NCBI RefSeq assembly: GCF_947172395.1 | Contig: NC_069094.1 | Span: forward strand, 2,874,501 to 2,938,500 | Reading direction: 5' to 3' | Source: Bicyclus anynana | Lineage: Eukaryota > Arthropoda > Insecta > Lepidoptera > Nymphalidae | DNA: 64,000 nt | In this document: positions 37,137 through 48,833 of the stretch, piece after piece | How positions within the stretch are numbered: position 1 is the first letter of the stretch | Layout of the letters: every line of letters starts with the position of its first letter | The notes under the pieces: model-generated | What the model was told of the DNA's origin: nothing | Databases searched by the model: none | What the model saw: only the letters and a program-made list of their open reading frames with translations | Made by a program: the position numbers and the translations under genes

Positions 37137-40100
37137 ATGTTGAATATTACTGTTGTGTTTATTGTAAGTTGATTTAATTTATTTGCATTTGCTTCTTAAT
37201 ATTTGTTTGTTTGAGATTTGCATTACCTTCCCAGATGTGCCGTTTTTAAGAACACCACTTTTGTTATTTTATGATAATTACTCGAATCTCACAATAGTAC
37301 AAAAAACGTATTGTCCAAAACTTATAAATGTTGATTTGCTAATCTATACTAATATTATAAAGCTGAAGAGTTTGTTTGTTTGATTGAACGCGTTAATCTC
37401 AGGAACTACTGGTCCAATTTGAAAAATTCTTTCTGTGTTAGATAGCCCATTTATCGAGGTAGGCTATAGGCTATATATTATCCCTGTATTCCTACAGAAA
37501 CAGGAACCACGTGGGTAAAAGCGAGAGCCGTTACTTCAATAAAATCGAGTTATTTCAATAAAATAAAAAGCATTAGGATTCGGTTAATACCTTAACTTGA
37601 CTTATAATTAGGTATATTTAGAAGAATGCAAGACTTTTATTGGTAAACTCACCCGAACAAGTTAATGCTATGGATCGTGGAGTCAATATCGCTGATCTTC
37701 CCTTTTGTAAGTCGATTTTTATCTGACTTTCTAGGAGGGATTCTATTTTGCTATAAAATGTTGTAGGAAATAGAAGTCTGAGACGGATATGATGTTGTAA
37801 AACGCTGGTGGAGCGACCGTTTCCGTAAAGAGTAGGGATTTAGAGAGGGGTAGCGATCGGTTGGCGGGAACGACTTGCGATATAAGGTGCTCGTCGTACT
37901 TCACGTTGACTTCAGTATGCTCGTGGGGTTCGAACCGTTCACATTTATTGACGTGTAATTATTTATGGGTTACTTGGGAAAAGCGGGGAGAGTGACTTGA
38001 GTGGAAAAGGGGAGTGTTTGTTAGATAGATAGATATTCTTTATTTGCACACCACAAAGACAAATACAAGTTATTAAAAAAGATAGATCTTTTTTAATACC
38101 TATTAAAAAAGATCAGCATACAAAAGGCGGCCTTATCGCTAAGTAGTGTTTGTTAACAGTCAAAAGCGCCTTTAACCCTACACACAACGTTCACAAGTGC
38201 GTGACTCCACTCAAGGTCATTATTCTCTTCCATTCTAGGGTCTTATTTTAGTTACAGTTTGATTTGTTGATTAAGTTGTCCTGACAAATATTGTGAATCA
38301 TAACCTTGTTCGACATTGGTTTTTCGTATTTTTTAAATCCATTTTCAAATCAAATCAAATCAAATCAAAAATCATTTATTTCAAGTAGGCTCAGTTTACA
38401 AGCACTTTTGACACGTCAGTTGACTATTTGTAAAGATTCTACCACCGGTTCGGAAGGCAGGTCCTGCTGAGAAGATACCGGCAAGAAACTCAACAGTTGC
38501 TCTTTTGAAAAAGTCATACAGTATTATAATTTACAATTGATAACAATTACTGTTTACATTTGTTATAGTTTTACTTCCTGTGTGAAGGTGGAAGCTGATC
38601 CAACGGCCTCCAAGCATTTTTATCATTAAGGAACTCATCAATGTTGTAGTACCCTCGACTAAGTAAATGTTTTTTAACACATTGCTTAAAGCTATGCATT
38701 GGCAGGTCCATCACAGTCTTGGGGATCTTATTATAGAAGAGTACACCCAAACCTACAAAAGATTTTTTTACTCTTTGGAGACGATATGCAGAAATAACTA
38801 ACTTATGCCCGTGTCTAGTAAGACGTGGGTTTAGATCTCCTTTTCGTTTGTACAAATTAATATTTTGTCTTACATATATTATACAGTTATATATATATTG
38901 ACAGGCTACTGTTATTATACCTATTTCTTTAAACTTTTGACGAAGGGACTCGCGTGATTTTAATTGATATATTGCTCGAATTGCTCTTTTTTGAAGTACA
39001 AATATAGATTGTATATCGGCAGCCTTGCCCCACAATAAAATACCGTAAGACATTACGCTGTGAAAGTTTCGAAGCTTCTACTAAAAATGTATTATTTAAA
39101 CATATTATAGCAATTATAGTATTTGGACCATGTGTACTAATCTGGACGTACGAGGCAGTTAAAACATACGCAGAAGACCTATCAGTGGGTTGAATAAACT
39201 GTACCCAGGTTACCGCTTCATTATACTGCATCGTCACTTACGAAGTTACGAGTAATTTAAGGTGAGATGCAATATGAAAATAAATGACTAAGCGCTTATT
39301 TCAAGTTAAAATGCCATAAATAAAATCAAACCGAAATTATACCGAAACCTTTCTCAAAATTAATCTTTTGATGACAAAATCATATCGCCGTGTACACAGC
39401 GGAGGATTATGTTTTATAATACACTAGCCGACGCCCTACGGTTTCACCCGTGTAGTTCTGGTACTCATGCGAATACGATATGACACTCGCAAGTAACGTT
39501 GCTTTCTAATGGTAAAAGAATTTTCAAAATCGGTTCAGTAGATCCAGAGATTACCTACAATACCACAAACTTTAAAAGTTTGTCAACTAGTTACAGAATC
39601 TGTGACTAAAATAAGAACCCACGTATATTTCAAAATACTATTTATGAATGACGAATATGGCACTCGATATAATGAAATCAAAATGAAATAGCGTTCAGTA
39701 TGGTTCGACCATTATTATTTATTGCTGAGAATCCATCTATATAAGAGAAAACCCGAATATTTGATCACAAATCTACAAAAGTTAGAAAGAAATTAATGTG
39801 GGCGTTAAGCATTACATATACCAAAGATTATATACTATTAGACATGTCACTAGCGCTTTGAAACTGAGGCGAATTAAGTTGGCTAATTGTCTTAAATTCA
39901 GATAGCCGCATGGTAAACAACGAAAGTTTTTTAAACAATTAATACCCAAATTTTTGACGGCCTCCGTGGCGCAGTGGTATGCACGGTAGATTTAAAAAAC
40001 GGAGGTCCTGGGTTCAATTCCCGGCTGGGGCGATTGAGAAGTGGGAGGCTTAGGCCGTGGCTAGTTACCACCCTACCGGCAAAGATGTACCGCCAAGCGA

Positions 40101-43100
40101 TTTAGCGTTCCGGTACGATGCCGTGTAGAAACCGAAAGGGGTGTGGATTTTCATCCTCCACCGAACAAGTTAGCCCGCTTCCATCTTAGACTGCATCATC
40201 ACGTACCATCAGGTGAGATTGTAGTCAAGGGCTAACTTGTAAAGAATAAAAAAAAAAAATATCGTATACAATGTCGAGTAGTGTGTTGAGGATGTGTAAA
40301 AACTATTAGTATGCACATAAATATATAATGTAAGTAAACACAATATGTGTTTATTTCTCTTTTGAATACACTTTCTTATGTACACGTAAAACTCAATAAA
40401 TATACTTTGATATGTAAAAACTCAACAAATGTTTACATAAAAGCTAGTGTCAGTCACAATTAGTTTGTGACGATCATGTTGTTTAAATTCTAGGTAATAG
40501 GTATTAAATACTACATTATTAGTCACGTCTATTAGATCGATCACGAATAATGATTCAATACTTTATTGCTAACATAACATTATAAAACTTTGCTTAGAGA
40601 CAGATATATAAATAATCATTAACCAAAGATTTACTATAATTAATTATATTTACTAGCACGTCGAAACTGAGGCGGACAAAAGTGGCTAATTTCCTTAATT
40701 TTATTTAGTCGCATTGTAAGTAACGAAAGTTATTTAAACAAATAATACCTAATTATTGTCTACAATATCGACTTGTGTGTTCAGGTAGTGTAAAAACTAT
40801 ATAATATACGCATACCTAAGTGCGCTCAGTAAAGTAGCCAAAATCGGATCACTTTTTGCGGTGATTTTGTAGGCACGTAATATATCAATAGTATAAAATC
40901 TTTGCTTTGACCCCTAAATAATAATTTGTTGGCTAAAGCTTCAGCAGCAGTTTTAGTTTTTATGACATCTCTTGTGAAGCTCGTGATACTATGGTTTTTA
41001 ATAAAGATGATGCCCGAAACCTGAATTGGGTCTAAGTTCCATATCCCTTCTTCTATAAGGCCTGGCCCTGTAGTGAGCAGTTAAAATATGCTGATAATGA
41101 TGATGACAGGGACCGACTCTTGAAAGTACAGGGTTCTTAAACTGTGATAGAGATTATATTTGAAATTTTATAGGACTCGAATGATCTGAAACTACAAAAA
41201 ACTGCATGACAAACGATATAGTCTATGTTAATCTATACTAATATTATAAAGAGGAAAGATTTGATTGTTTGTTTGTTTACATTGCATAGGCTCTGAAACT
41301 ATTGAACCGGTAAGAAATATTCTTTCACTATTGGAAAGCTACACTATCACCGAGTGTTATAATCTATATTTTATTCCCGTATTCTTACGGAAACAGAAAC
41401 CACGCAGTTGAAACCGCGCGGCGTCTGCTTGTCGTATAATAATAATGTTCAGTAATTTTTTTTAAGTAACGGCCTCCTTTAAAACCGTAATCAATAACAA
41501 ATATCATAGTCATCAGGTCATCTAGTATTGTGATAATAATGAATTTATTGTTTTCTGCAGGTTACCTACATAGCATATAGCATAGCAGCTACTACTACAA
41601 CAGGTAAGCAAAAATAACAGCCAAAAAATTATTATCAGGGATTTAAAATTCCAGAAACAAATAATTTCATTTATTTATTTTCTGGTGTTATTGGTATAAA
41701 TAAAATACCGCTTAAATAACAAGCTTCATTATCAGCCGATAGACATAGGCTTACACCTAATGAAGTAGCCGGTCGACATAGGCCTCTTGCATGGATTTCC
41801 AAGCACAACAAGCTTCATTATCATCATAATCAACCAATATTCGGCTCGAGTCTCCTCTCTGAATGAGAGGGGTTAGGCCAATAGTCCACCACGCTGGCCC
41901 AATATGGACTGGTAGACTTCACACACGCAGAGAATTTAGAAAATTCTCTGGTATGCAGGTTTCCTCACTATGTTTTTCCTGCACCGTTTGGGACACGTGA
42001 TATTTAATATCTTTCAATGCAAACAACTGAAAAGTTGGAGGTGCATGCCTCGGGCCGGATTCGAACCCACACCCTCCGGAATCGGAGCTCTGCTTCATGC
42101 TCACTGATATGATATGGTATTTAATATCTTACAATGCAAACAACTGAAAAGTTGGAGGTGCATGCCCCGGACCGGATTCGAACCCACACCCTCCGGAATC
42201 GGAGCTCTGTCATGTCCACTGAGCTATCACGGCTCAAGAAGCTCACAACAAGCTTACGATAGGATAATAATTTGCCAAACTAACAAACCCTACGGGGTTC
42301 TTAGTCAATAAACTAAAGCTTGTTGGTACCTACATATAACGCGGTGTAATCCGAACAACATCATTACATTTTCCTTACTCGTTCTTGTCTTTTAGTTGGG
42401 TCAATGACCCTTATTTTAAAAAGACAATCATCGAGATTGATCCTAAAGACGAAAAACTGAAAATAATAAGTTAAACAATAATATAGATAAGATACTCGTA
42501 AATTAAACAATTAGGTAAATCCGTCAATACGGGAAAGCAAGTAGCCATAAAAACAATGCTCCTGGGTTTCGAACTGTGCTTTTCGAATGACTCAACTTTA
42601 AAACATTCCAAAATATACAAAATGTTTTTTTTTCTACTACCGTTTCGTAATCTACTCAATATTGAAGCTCAAAACATCACAAAAATCGTTTAGTTTTGTT
42701 TTTGTTCATGTTGTAATCAACATATTACCAAAATGTGCTACAATGTTTTTTTTTAATTATTAAATAGTTCCATGGCATCGTTTTCATTGATCAAACATTC
42801 GTGCCACATTGGCCCTCATTACAATATGTCAGTGGCATAAATAACTATTTTATAACTATCGACACAAGATAGAGAGAGACACGAATAATTCCTCTCTATC
42901 TCTAAGAGAGATAGAGAGGAAATAATCGAAACTTTCGAATTCGTCTCTATCTCTCTTTATTTAACTACTATAGTCAACTAAATAAACAAGAGATACTTAA
43001 TCGATGAAAACAATAATCGATATCTATACTAATATTACAAAGCTGATGAGTTTGTTCGTTTGTTTGTTTGCTTGAACACGCTAATCTCAAGAATTACTAG

Positions 43101-46100
43101 TCCGATTTGAAAAATTCTTTCAGTGTTATATAGCCCATTTATAGAGCAAGGCTAAAAGCTATATTGTATCCCCGTTTTTCTACAGGAACAGGAACCACGC
43201 TTTTAAAACTGCGCGGCGTCAGCTAGTAAAATCATAAATTGATTCGATATCTTTTCCAATTTCAGCCAAATATGACAGTGCCATAAAGTATCCTGGCCCA
43301 GTACATTACGCCTTCGACGACAGGGTCCACGACTCCTGCAGGGACCTGACCTACTGCACCATCAAACCTGATGACTATCCTGATGACAAGTTCAACGAAA
43401 TGTTCAAAGGTTACGTGAGTAAGCTTCTGTATCATTGACTTACTAGTTGTGCCACACGGTTTCACTCACGTTAAATTATCACACGTAGGATGAAGCCTAA
43501 TGATTGAGAGAAATAATGTTTCCGTTTATTTTATATTTTTCATGATGCTTCGCTCCTATTGGGTATAGCGTATTCCTGGATAAATAGACTATTCAACACA
43601 TTTTTTTTGATACACACCATAAGTTCCTGAGAATAGTCTCAAAGCTACTCAGCGGGCGATGGAGCGATTTATGCTTGGAGTTTTTTTGCGTGATCGAAGC
43701 AGAAATGAGGAGATCCGATCATGTTTATTTTTTTTTTTTTTTTATTCTTTACAAGTTATCCCTTGACTACAATCTCACCTGATGGTAAGTGATGATGCAG
43801 TCTAAGATGGAAGCGGGCTAACTTGTTAGGAGGAGGATGAAAATCCACACCCCTTTCGGTTTCTACACGGCATCGTACCGGAACGCTAAACCAAAAAATA
43901 AATATAGAGATCGTATGTCATCATCATTTCAGCCGATGGACGTCCGCTGCCGGACATAGACCTTTTGTAGGGACTTCCAAACATCACGATCCTGAGCCGC
44001 CTGCATTAAGCGAATCCCTGCGACTCGGTTGATGTCGTCAGTCCACCTGGTGGGCGGTCGACCAACACTGCGCTTTCTAGTGCGGGGTCGCCGTTCCAGC
44101 ACCTTGGGACATCAACGTCCATTGGCTCATCGAACTATGTGCCCCGCCCGTTGCCACTTCAGTGTGATCGTATGTAGATAAGGTACTTACCTCTAGGTAC
44201 TACAAGAAATCCCACCGACCGCCATTTCTGCTACCCCCTAACATAATCAGAAGGTTATTTCGTGACAATTTATTTAAACTTTACAGAAGTCACTACCACA
44301 ACCAACGTTGATAGAAGAGTTAAAACCTGATGATAATAGACAAGGGCATCCGGACGATGAGGACGACTGTGTAAGTGTGGTGACGGTAAGTTTTTAAAAT
44401 TTTAACCCCGACGCAAAAAGAGGGGTTTTATAAGTTTGTCGCACCTTGGTTCCCGAATGGATGAAGCGATTTCAATTTTAGGTGACTTATGAGCGAGTAT
44501 TCTTAGATATGTTTGATGAAAATCGGTTGAGCCGTTTCAAAGTTGTGGGGTTGAAACTATGGAAGAATAATCGAAAGTCTGCAAATATTCTCGAGTGTGG
44601 TCCGAAATGAAAGCGCACTGAAAAAGAATATCGATGACTTGATCGGGATTGTAATTAAAAATTACATGACATTCGGGGGTTTTCCAAAATTTAATTCTCT
44701 GTTATATTAATTTTATGTTATAATAATAATAATATTTTTTATTCAAAGGTATTTACCCCATATAAAATATACAAAAGTATAATAATAATAATACAAAAAA
44801 TATAAAAATTCTAAAATTATAAGTAGCGAGGTACATTACCTACATTACTTTTTATTCGGCTTCTGGTGCACTGAGCGCGAACGTTTAAGAATTGAGCAAT
44901 GTATACACTCCGCCAATGTGGTGAGGATCTCGTTTTTCGAGGATCGCAAACGACTCCAAAACTTTGCGACTCGCGATCGCATAATCGCGAAGAAGTCCGG
45001 TACTCTGGCCCCAGCGAACATGCCCGACGCAATCATAATCACAGACAATATGGACTCTTCCCTGCCATATATTGCTAGGAGAGTCATCCGTTTAATTTTT
45101 TTTGTGATTAATACAATAGTTATCGATGTCTCAAGAACTTTCATTGCATACCATCGGAAATAACAGTCTCTCAAGGACGGAGTCGCGGACATCCGCTATC
45201 AATAGCAAACTCCCTGCAGTTTTACGCGTAGTACCCGTTCCTGTGGGAATACGGGGATAAAATATAGCCTATGTGCATCAGAAATACAGAGCATTCTAAT
45301 GATGAGAAGAACTTTTTCAAATCTGCTCAGGGCCTATAGCCATGTGGCACATCGATTCTCTTTCTACAAACGCTAACGCTTCGCAATTTTAAAAATGAAT
45401 GGGGACGACATTTACTATCGACAGCTCACGTGATCAATTTGTCGATTGGATCTGTCATTCCCATACATTTTATTAGTTTTCGAAGCGTTTGTAGAAAGAG
45501 AATCGACATGTACTTGGCTAAGGCTTTTAATTAAACAATTGGGCAAATCCTACTTTCAAGTTACTTCAAGTTTCAAGTTTCAACCTATTCAACAAGCAAT
45601 CAAACCGTATTCTCTATACTATCAGTATAGATTTAGTGTCAACTCAAATGAGAAAATTTTCTCGTGAATTTACAGTATGTAGTTTGAATTTTATTTTCTC
45701 CACTTTTCCTCTTTCTTATAAGCTTTAGGGAATACCATTTCTAGAGGAAATCACATCATAGGTGTAAAGATTGGCATAATGGGTGTACTAAGTTTTACGA
45801 GCACCAGATTATCCTCATATATTATACTATACTACTATAGTATTTTGCTGTCAACAAGCAGATAAACTTAAAGCGGAAAGCGCTGTGAAGGTCATGAACA
45901 AGTAAGTTGTAGGTATAAAATGAGCACTATAGGGACGTACATTTGACCTTGATTAACTTACTTATTATGAAATTTTTGAAATTACTTTTAGAGCACCAAT
46001 ATAAATTTACAGCATATTATCTCTCATTATGATGTTGATAAGCCTATCACGGCTTATCAACATCATAGCCTATTTAATTTCTTAAAATGCACACAACTGA

Positions 46101-47403
46101 AAAGTTGGAGGTGCATGGCCCGGATCGGATTCGAACCCAAACCCCCTGAAATCGGAGGCAGAGGTCATATCCACTAGGCTATCACAGCTCTATTTTTTTT
46201 ATACCAGGGGTTATATATGAAAAATCAATTCATAAGAAGTAAACTCATTGTATTGATAAAAAGCTCTATATTTATGTAAGTGCGTCACCTCCGAGCGGTT
46301 TTACCGGAAATGATGTTTTTTTTTGTTTTTTACAATATTCGTTACCGTTTATTTTCAGTACGAACCACTGTACACAGTCCGGCCGAAGAGAGACGATCCT
46401 TGGAGGACCGTGATCCAAGCGCCTGAGCAGGACTTCGTGCAACGCGTGCGTTTGGAAACATGCTCGTAAGAATTGTTATTCCTTATACTGAGAGAGTGAT
46501 ATCACTACAGACCAGCGGCGAAGAGCTATGCTAGCCGATTCCCGCCGGGTTACCTTTTTTTATTCTTTACAAGTAAGGCGTTAACCCTTGACTACAATCT
46601 TACCAGGTGGTAAGTTATGATGCAGTTTAAGATGGAAGCGGGCTAATTTGTTAGGAGTTTCTACACGACATCGTACCGGAATGCTAAATCGCTTGGCGGT
46701 ACATCTTTGCTGGTAGGGTGGTAACTAACTACGACCGAAGACTCCCACCAGCCAGACCTGGACCCAGGACCTAAGACCTTTGTTTTTTTTTTTTTAAATA
46801 AATATACTTAAACAATACACATCACTATTTAGCCCCAAAGTAAGCATACAGAGTAGCTTGTGTTATGGGTGCTAAGATTAGTTGATATTATAATATTAAT
46901 ATACAACTATATATTACATATAAATACTTATATAATGTATAAACACACAGACACTGGAAAATACCCATGTTCATCACACAAATATTTTCCAGTTGTGGGA
47001 ATCGAACCCACGGCCGTGGATGCAGAAAGCAGGGTCACTACCCACTGCGCCACGCGGCCGTCAAAATTTGTCTTGTAAATCAACCGAGCATACCACTGCG
47101 CCACGGAGGTTGTCTTTATTGGACCTTTCAAATCGGCTGTCAATGATAATGATCTTTGTCATCAAATAAGTAAATCTTTATGTTTGCAGAGAACCGGACA
47201 GTGCGTGCTTCACCAACCTCGCCCTGACGTCAGACTACTTGACGTTCTGCAAACAGAAAGTTGTCACGTGGGAAGTGCTAGTCGCTAAGGGAAAGAATGA
47301 AACAGAGAAAATCAAAGCGGAGTTACCTATTTGTTGCTCTTGCCACTACAGACCTATCGACTTCGCCAGATTTGGATTACCAGAGAATAACATTAAGAAT
47401 TAG
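37137..47403 (+). CDS. spz-like: Spätzle-like secreted Toll ligand, paralogue B (6 exons, 212 aa), canonical cysteines
   Basis: Exons 37137-37163, 41561-41603, 43266-43414, 44287-44385, 46359-46465 and 47190-47403 (stop TAG) join in frame (639 nt) with the same intron phases as its neighbours; the exon 3 donor is GTGAGT. Residues 1 to about 20 are a signal peptide (MLNITVVFIVTYIAYS). The pro-domain has C48-RDLTY-C54. Exon 4 has an acidic linker ending D96-DEDD-C101, preceded by N90-R91-Q92-G93, the likely activation cleavage after Arg91. The knot has all seven expected cysteines: C101, C141, C148, C162, C190, C191 and C193, ending C-C-S-C. There is a glycosylation sequon at N178. Exon 5 is 26/35 identical to gene A by hand count. 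This copy looks closest to a functional Toll-activating Spätzle. Intron 1 (about 4.4 kb) and the other introns are filled with SINE, Helitron-like and non-LTR remnants, explaining the 10-kb span. Confidence 0.92.
37343..37530 (+). mobile_element. Helitron-like element, 3' end lost (intron 1 of spz-like B)
   Basis: Canonical start and AGGAACTACTGGTCC block; breaks off after CCACGTGGGTAAAAGCGAGA. It begins 180 bp after exon 1. Confidence 0.7.
38344..39066 (-). mobile_element. Jockey-like non-LTR retrotransposon, 3' end with reverse transcriptase C-terminus
   Basis: On the minus strand a 160-codon frame (39053-38571) starts M-S-Y-G-I-L-L-W-G and continues L-Q-K-R-A-I-R-A-I, the usual C-terminal end of Jockey/CR1-type reverse transcriptases. 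A 3' UTR follows and ends in a (TTTGA)n tail at 38346-38370. The 5' part is missing, as in typical 5'-truncated insertions. It lies in intron 1 of spz-like B. Confidence 0.75.
39424..39600 (-). mobile_element. Helitron-like element, diverged (intron 1 of spz-like B)
   Basis: CTAGCCGACGCCCTACGG start, with an AAAATCGGTTCAGTAGATCC block shared with pieces at 56470 and 61390. Confidence 0.55.
39956..40259 (+). mobile_element. SINE family 1, inserted into repeat family R1 (intron 1 of spz-like B)
   Basis: Complete head and tail with a deletion after GGGCGATTGAG. It splits a minus-strand copy of the repeat seen at 18303-18545: that repeat runs up to 39955 and resumes at 40260. Confidence 0.85.
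40655..40880 (-). repeat. Repeat family R1 copy (intron 1 of spz-like B)
   Basis: GAAACTGAGGCGGAC start; ends GATCACTTTTTGCGGTGATT followed by TTGTAGGCACGTAA. Confidence 0.6.
41232..41430 (+). mobile_element. Helitron-like element (intron 1 of spz-like B)
   Basis: Canonical start; ends GAAACCGCGCGGCGTCTGCTT; lies 131 bp before exon 2. Confidence 0.65.
41828..42108 (-). mobile_element. SINE family 2 copy in intron 2 of spz-like B, head damaged
   Basis: Complete body; the tRNA head ends abnormally in GCTTCATGCTCACTGATATG and is followed at once by a second copy of the head. Confidence 0.8.
42114..42235 (-). repeat. Tandem second copy of the SINE family 2 head
   Basis: Repeats 41999-42108 with few differences but with the intact end TGAGCTATCACGGCTC, so part of the element has been duplicated locally. 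Confidence 0.8.
43023..43225 (+). mobile_element. Helitron-like element (intron 2 of spz-like B)
   Basis: Full-length copy with GCGCGGCGTCAGCTAG end; its end is about 40 bp upstream of the exon 3 acceptor. Confidence 0.7.
43729..43890 (-). mobile_element. SINE family 1, tail half (intron 3 of spz-like B)
   Basis: Poly(T), CTTTACAAGTTATCCCTTGA and the body up to GGAACGCTAAA; the head is missing. Confidence 0.8.
43917..44166 (-). mobile_element. Non-LTR reverse transcriptase C-terminal fragment (same family as 29297-29690)
   Basis: Shares the GCCGATGGACGTCC start and the downstream block. It lies in intron 3 of spz-like B beside a 3' SINE piece. A short plus-strand fragment of the same family (R-A-M-E-R-F-M-L-G-V) sits at 43636-43722. 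Confidence 0.65.
44404..44700 (+). repeat. Repeat family R2, intron 4 of spz-like B
   Basis: Begins 18 bp after the exon 4 donor, so it nearly abuts the splice site. Confidence 0.65.
44845..45192 (-). mobile_element. Probable retroelement-derived ORF remnant in intron 4 of spz-like B
   Basis: A 115-codon minus frame with G-M-F-A-G-A-R-V-P-D-F-F-A and A-K-F-W-S-R-L-R-S-S-K looks protein-like. Its position in an intron, opposite strand, and the repeat sequence CTCAAGGACGGAGTCGCGGA at its 5' side suggest a non-LTR remnant. Not assigned with certainty. Confidence 0.35.
45338..45520. mobile_element. Long-TIR MITE family M1, intron 4 of spz-like B
   Basis: Termini AGCCATGTGGCACATCG and CGACATGTACTTGGCT. 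Confidence 0.7.
46070..46190 (-). mobile_element. SINE family 2 head part (intron 5 of spz-like B)
   Basis: Head and the AACTGAAAAGTTGGAGGTGC segment only. A 16-bp perfect inverted repeat abuts it at 46029-46066. Confidence 0.75.
46555..46782 (-). mobile_element. SINE family 1, degraded (intron 5 of spz-like B)
   Basis: Tail and body present with several deletions; the head is lost into a poly(T) run. A separate head fragment lies at 47070-47114. Confidence 0.75.
46838..47062 (-). mobile_element. SINE family 4, intron 5 of spz-like B
   Basis: On the minus strand: head ACGGCCGCGTGGCGCAGTGG, box B GGGTTCGATTCCCACA, then GGAAAATATTTGTGTGATGA and an AT-rich end. Confidence 0.65.
47070..47114 (-). 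mobile_element. SINE family 1 head fragment
   Basis: CATACCACTGCGCCACGGAGG, the reversed tRNA-like head; lies just before exon 6 of spz-like B. Confidence 0.65.
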
Positions 47404-47474
47404 CTAGCATCTTCTTTAGTAATGGGGATGATGACTAGGTTTGAATATATTGATTTTTATGATACATTCGGGTA

Positions 47475-47480
47475 AATAAA
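47475..47480 (+). terminator. Candidate poly(A) signal of spz-like B inside a MITE
   Basis: AATAAA 72 nt after the stop codon, with a second at 47535. Both lie in the transposable element that begins at 47424, so the gene may end its transcript in repeat sequence. Confidence 0.4.
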
Positions 47481-48032
47481 GTCAATGTTAACTAATTTAT
47501 ACATAAAAAGCAAAGATTGTTTGGATATTTGCAAAATAAATAAAATTTCAAAATCTATTAAATTTTTTTTATCGTAAATAGATAAAAATTCATACAGTTT
47601 TAGCTTCCTTACATTAAATGTGACATCTTTCAATAAATGAACTATAAACATAAACGCACAAATAACAAAGATATTAGTAATTTTGTTTGAACACCTATAC
47701 AAACCTAACGATCAGCGAGCCAACAACGTCACTAAATCGTGCCATTTTTAACCGACTTCAAAAAGGAGGAGGTTCTCAATTCGGTCGGTATTTTTTTTTT
47801 TTTTATGTATGTACACCGATTACTCAAAGACGCCTGGACCGATTTCAAAAATTCTTTTTTTGTTTGAAACGGTATACTCCCCATTTGGTCCCATTGCCAT
47901 CATGACAAGATCTGATGATGGAATCCTGGAGAAATTGAGGGGAACTTTCGAAAATTATATGGGTGTCTAGTGTGTTTGTAAACTTTTCCATTTAGTACCT
48001 TTAAGAAATACAAAATTATGAAGGTTTAAAAT

Positions 48033-48432
48033 CGATCTGATGATGGAGCCATAAAACAGACGAGGGAACTCCTTGGCGATTTACAGCAGTTACCTTGTGT
48101 TTGGGCTTGATTAATTTGTATTAATGAGAACTTTCCACATAGACAGGTTGTGACTCTCATTTAGGGGTTTGGTGATGAAGACCAAGGACAATTAAGGGAA
48201 CTCCTTAACAGTTTACAGTAACTACCTTGTGTTTGGCCTTGATTAATTCGTATTGCTGAGAACTTTCTACCTAGATGAGTTGTGTCTGTTATTAGGGGTC
48301 TGATGATGAAGAACAAGGTCAATGAAGGGAACCCCTTGACGGATTACGGTAGCTACCTTGTGCTTGGGCTTGATTAATTTGTATTGCTGAGAATTTTGTA
48401 CCAAGATGGGTTGTGACTGTCATTAGGGGTCT
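48033..48432 (+). repeat. About 3 tandem copies of a 125-130 bp unit
   Basis: Each unit has TCTGATGATG, AACTCCTT, TTACCTTGTGTTTGGGCTTG-like and GAACTTTC..ACC blocks. Divergence between units is visible, so the array is not very recent. Confidence 0.65.
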
Positions 48433-48489
48433 GATGTATTCGTTTGAGATGAAATTTTACACTAAAAATGGAAAAATAATAAAAATTTT

Positions 48490-48833
48490 AATAAAAAAAT
48501 ACAACCGACTTCAAAACCTAAAAACGTACCCACTAAACTAAAAAGTGAAAAATAACATCATAATATGTTCTACCTGCTGATCAGTATGAAGTCGGTGCTT
48601 AGCCGGTGTTGTCTTAATTTAAGCCATTTCTGACAGGACCACATGAAACAACACTGTCTGCAAAATCTAAATCTATAAGATATGCTCACATGGCTTGAAT
48701 TAATACATCACCGGCTTAGCACCGCCTTCATACTGATCAGCAGGTAGAACATATTATGATGTTATTTTTCACTTTTTAGTTTAGTGGGTACGTTTTTAGG
48801 TTTTGAAGTCGGTTGTATTTTTTTTATTAAAAT
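48490..48833. repeat. Foldback element with roughly 110-bp inverted arms
   Basis: The left arm from AATACAACCGACTTCAAAAC (48493) to GAAGTCGGTGC is mirrored by 48711-48820 almost without change. An inner ACCGGCTTAGC pair extends the stem. Confidence 0.7.

Noticed and set aside
48033..48432. Possible CRISPR-like array
   Set aside because: The 125-130 bp units are diverged direct repeats without unique spacers, in eukaryotic DNA.
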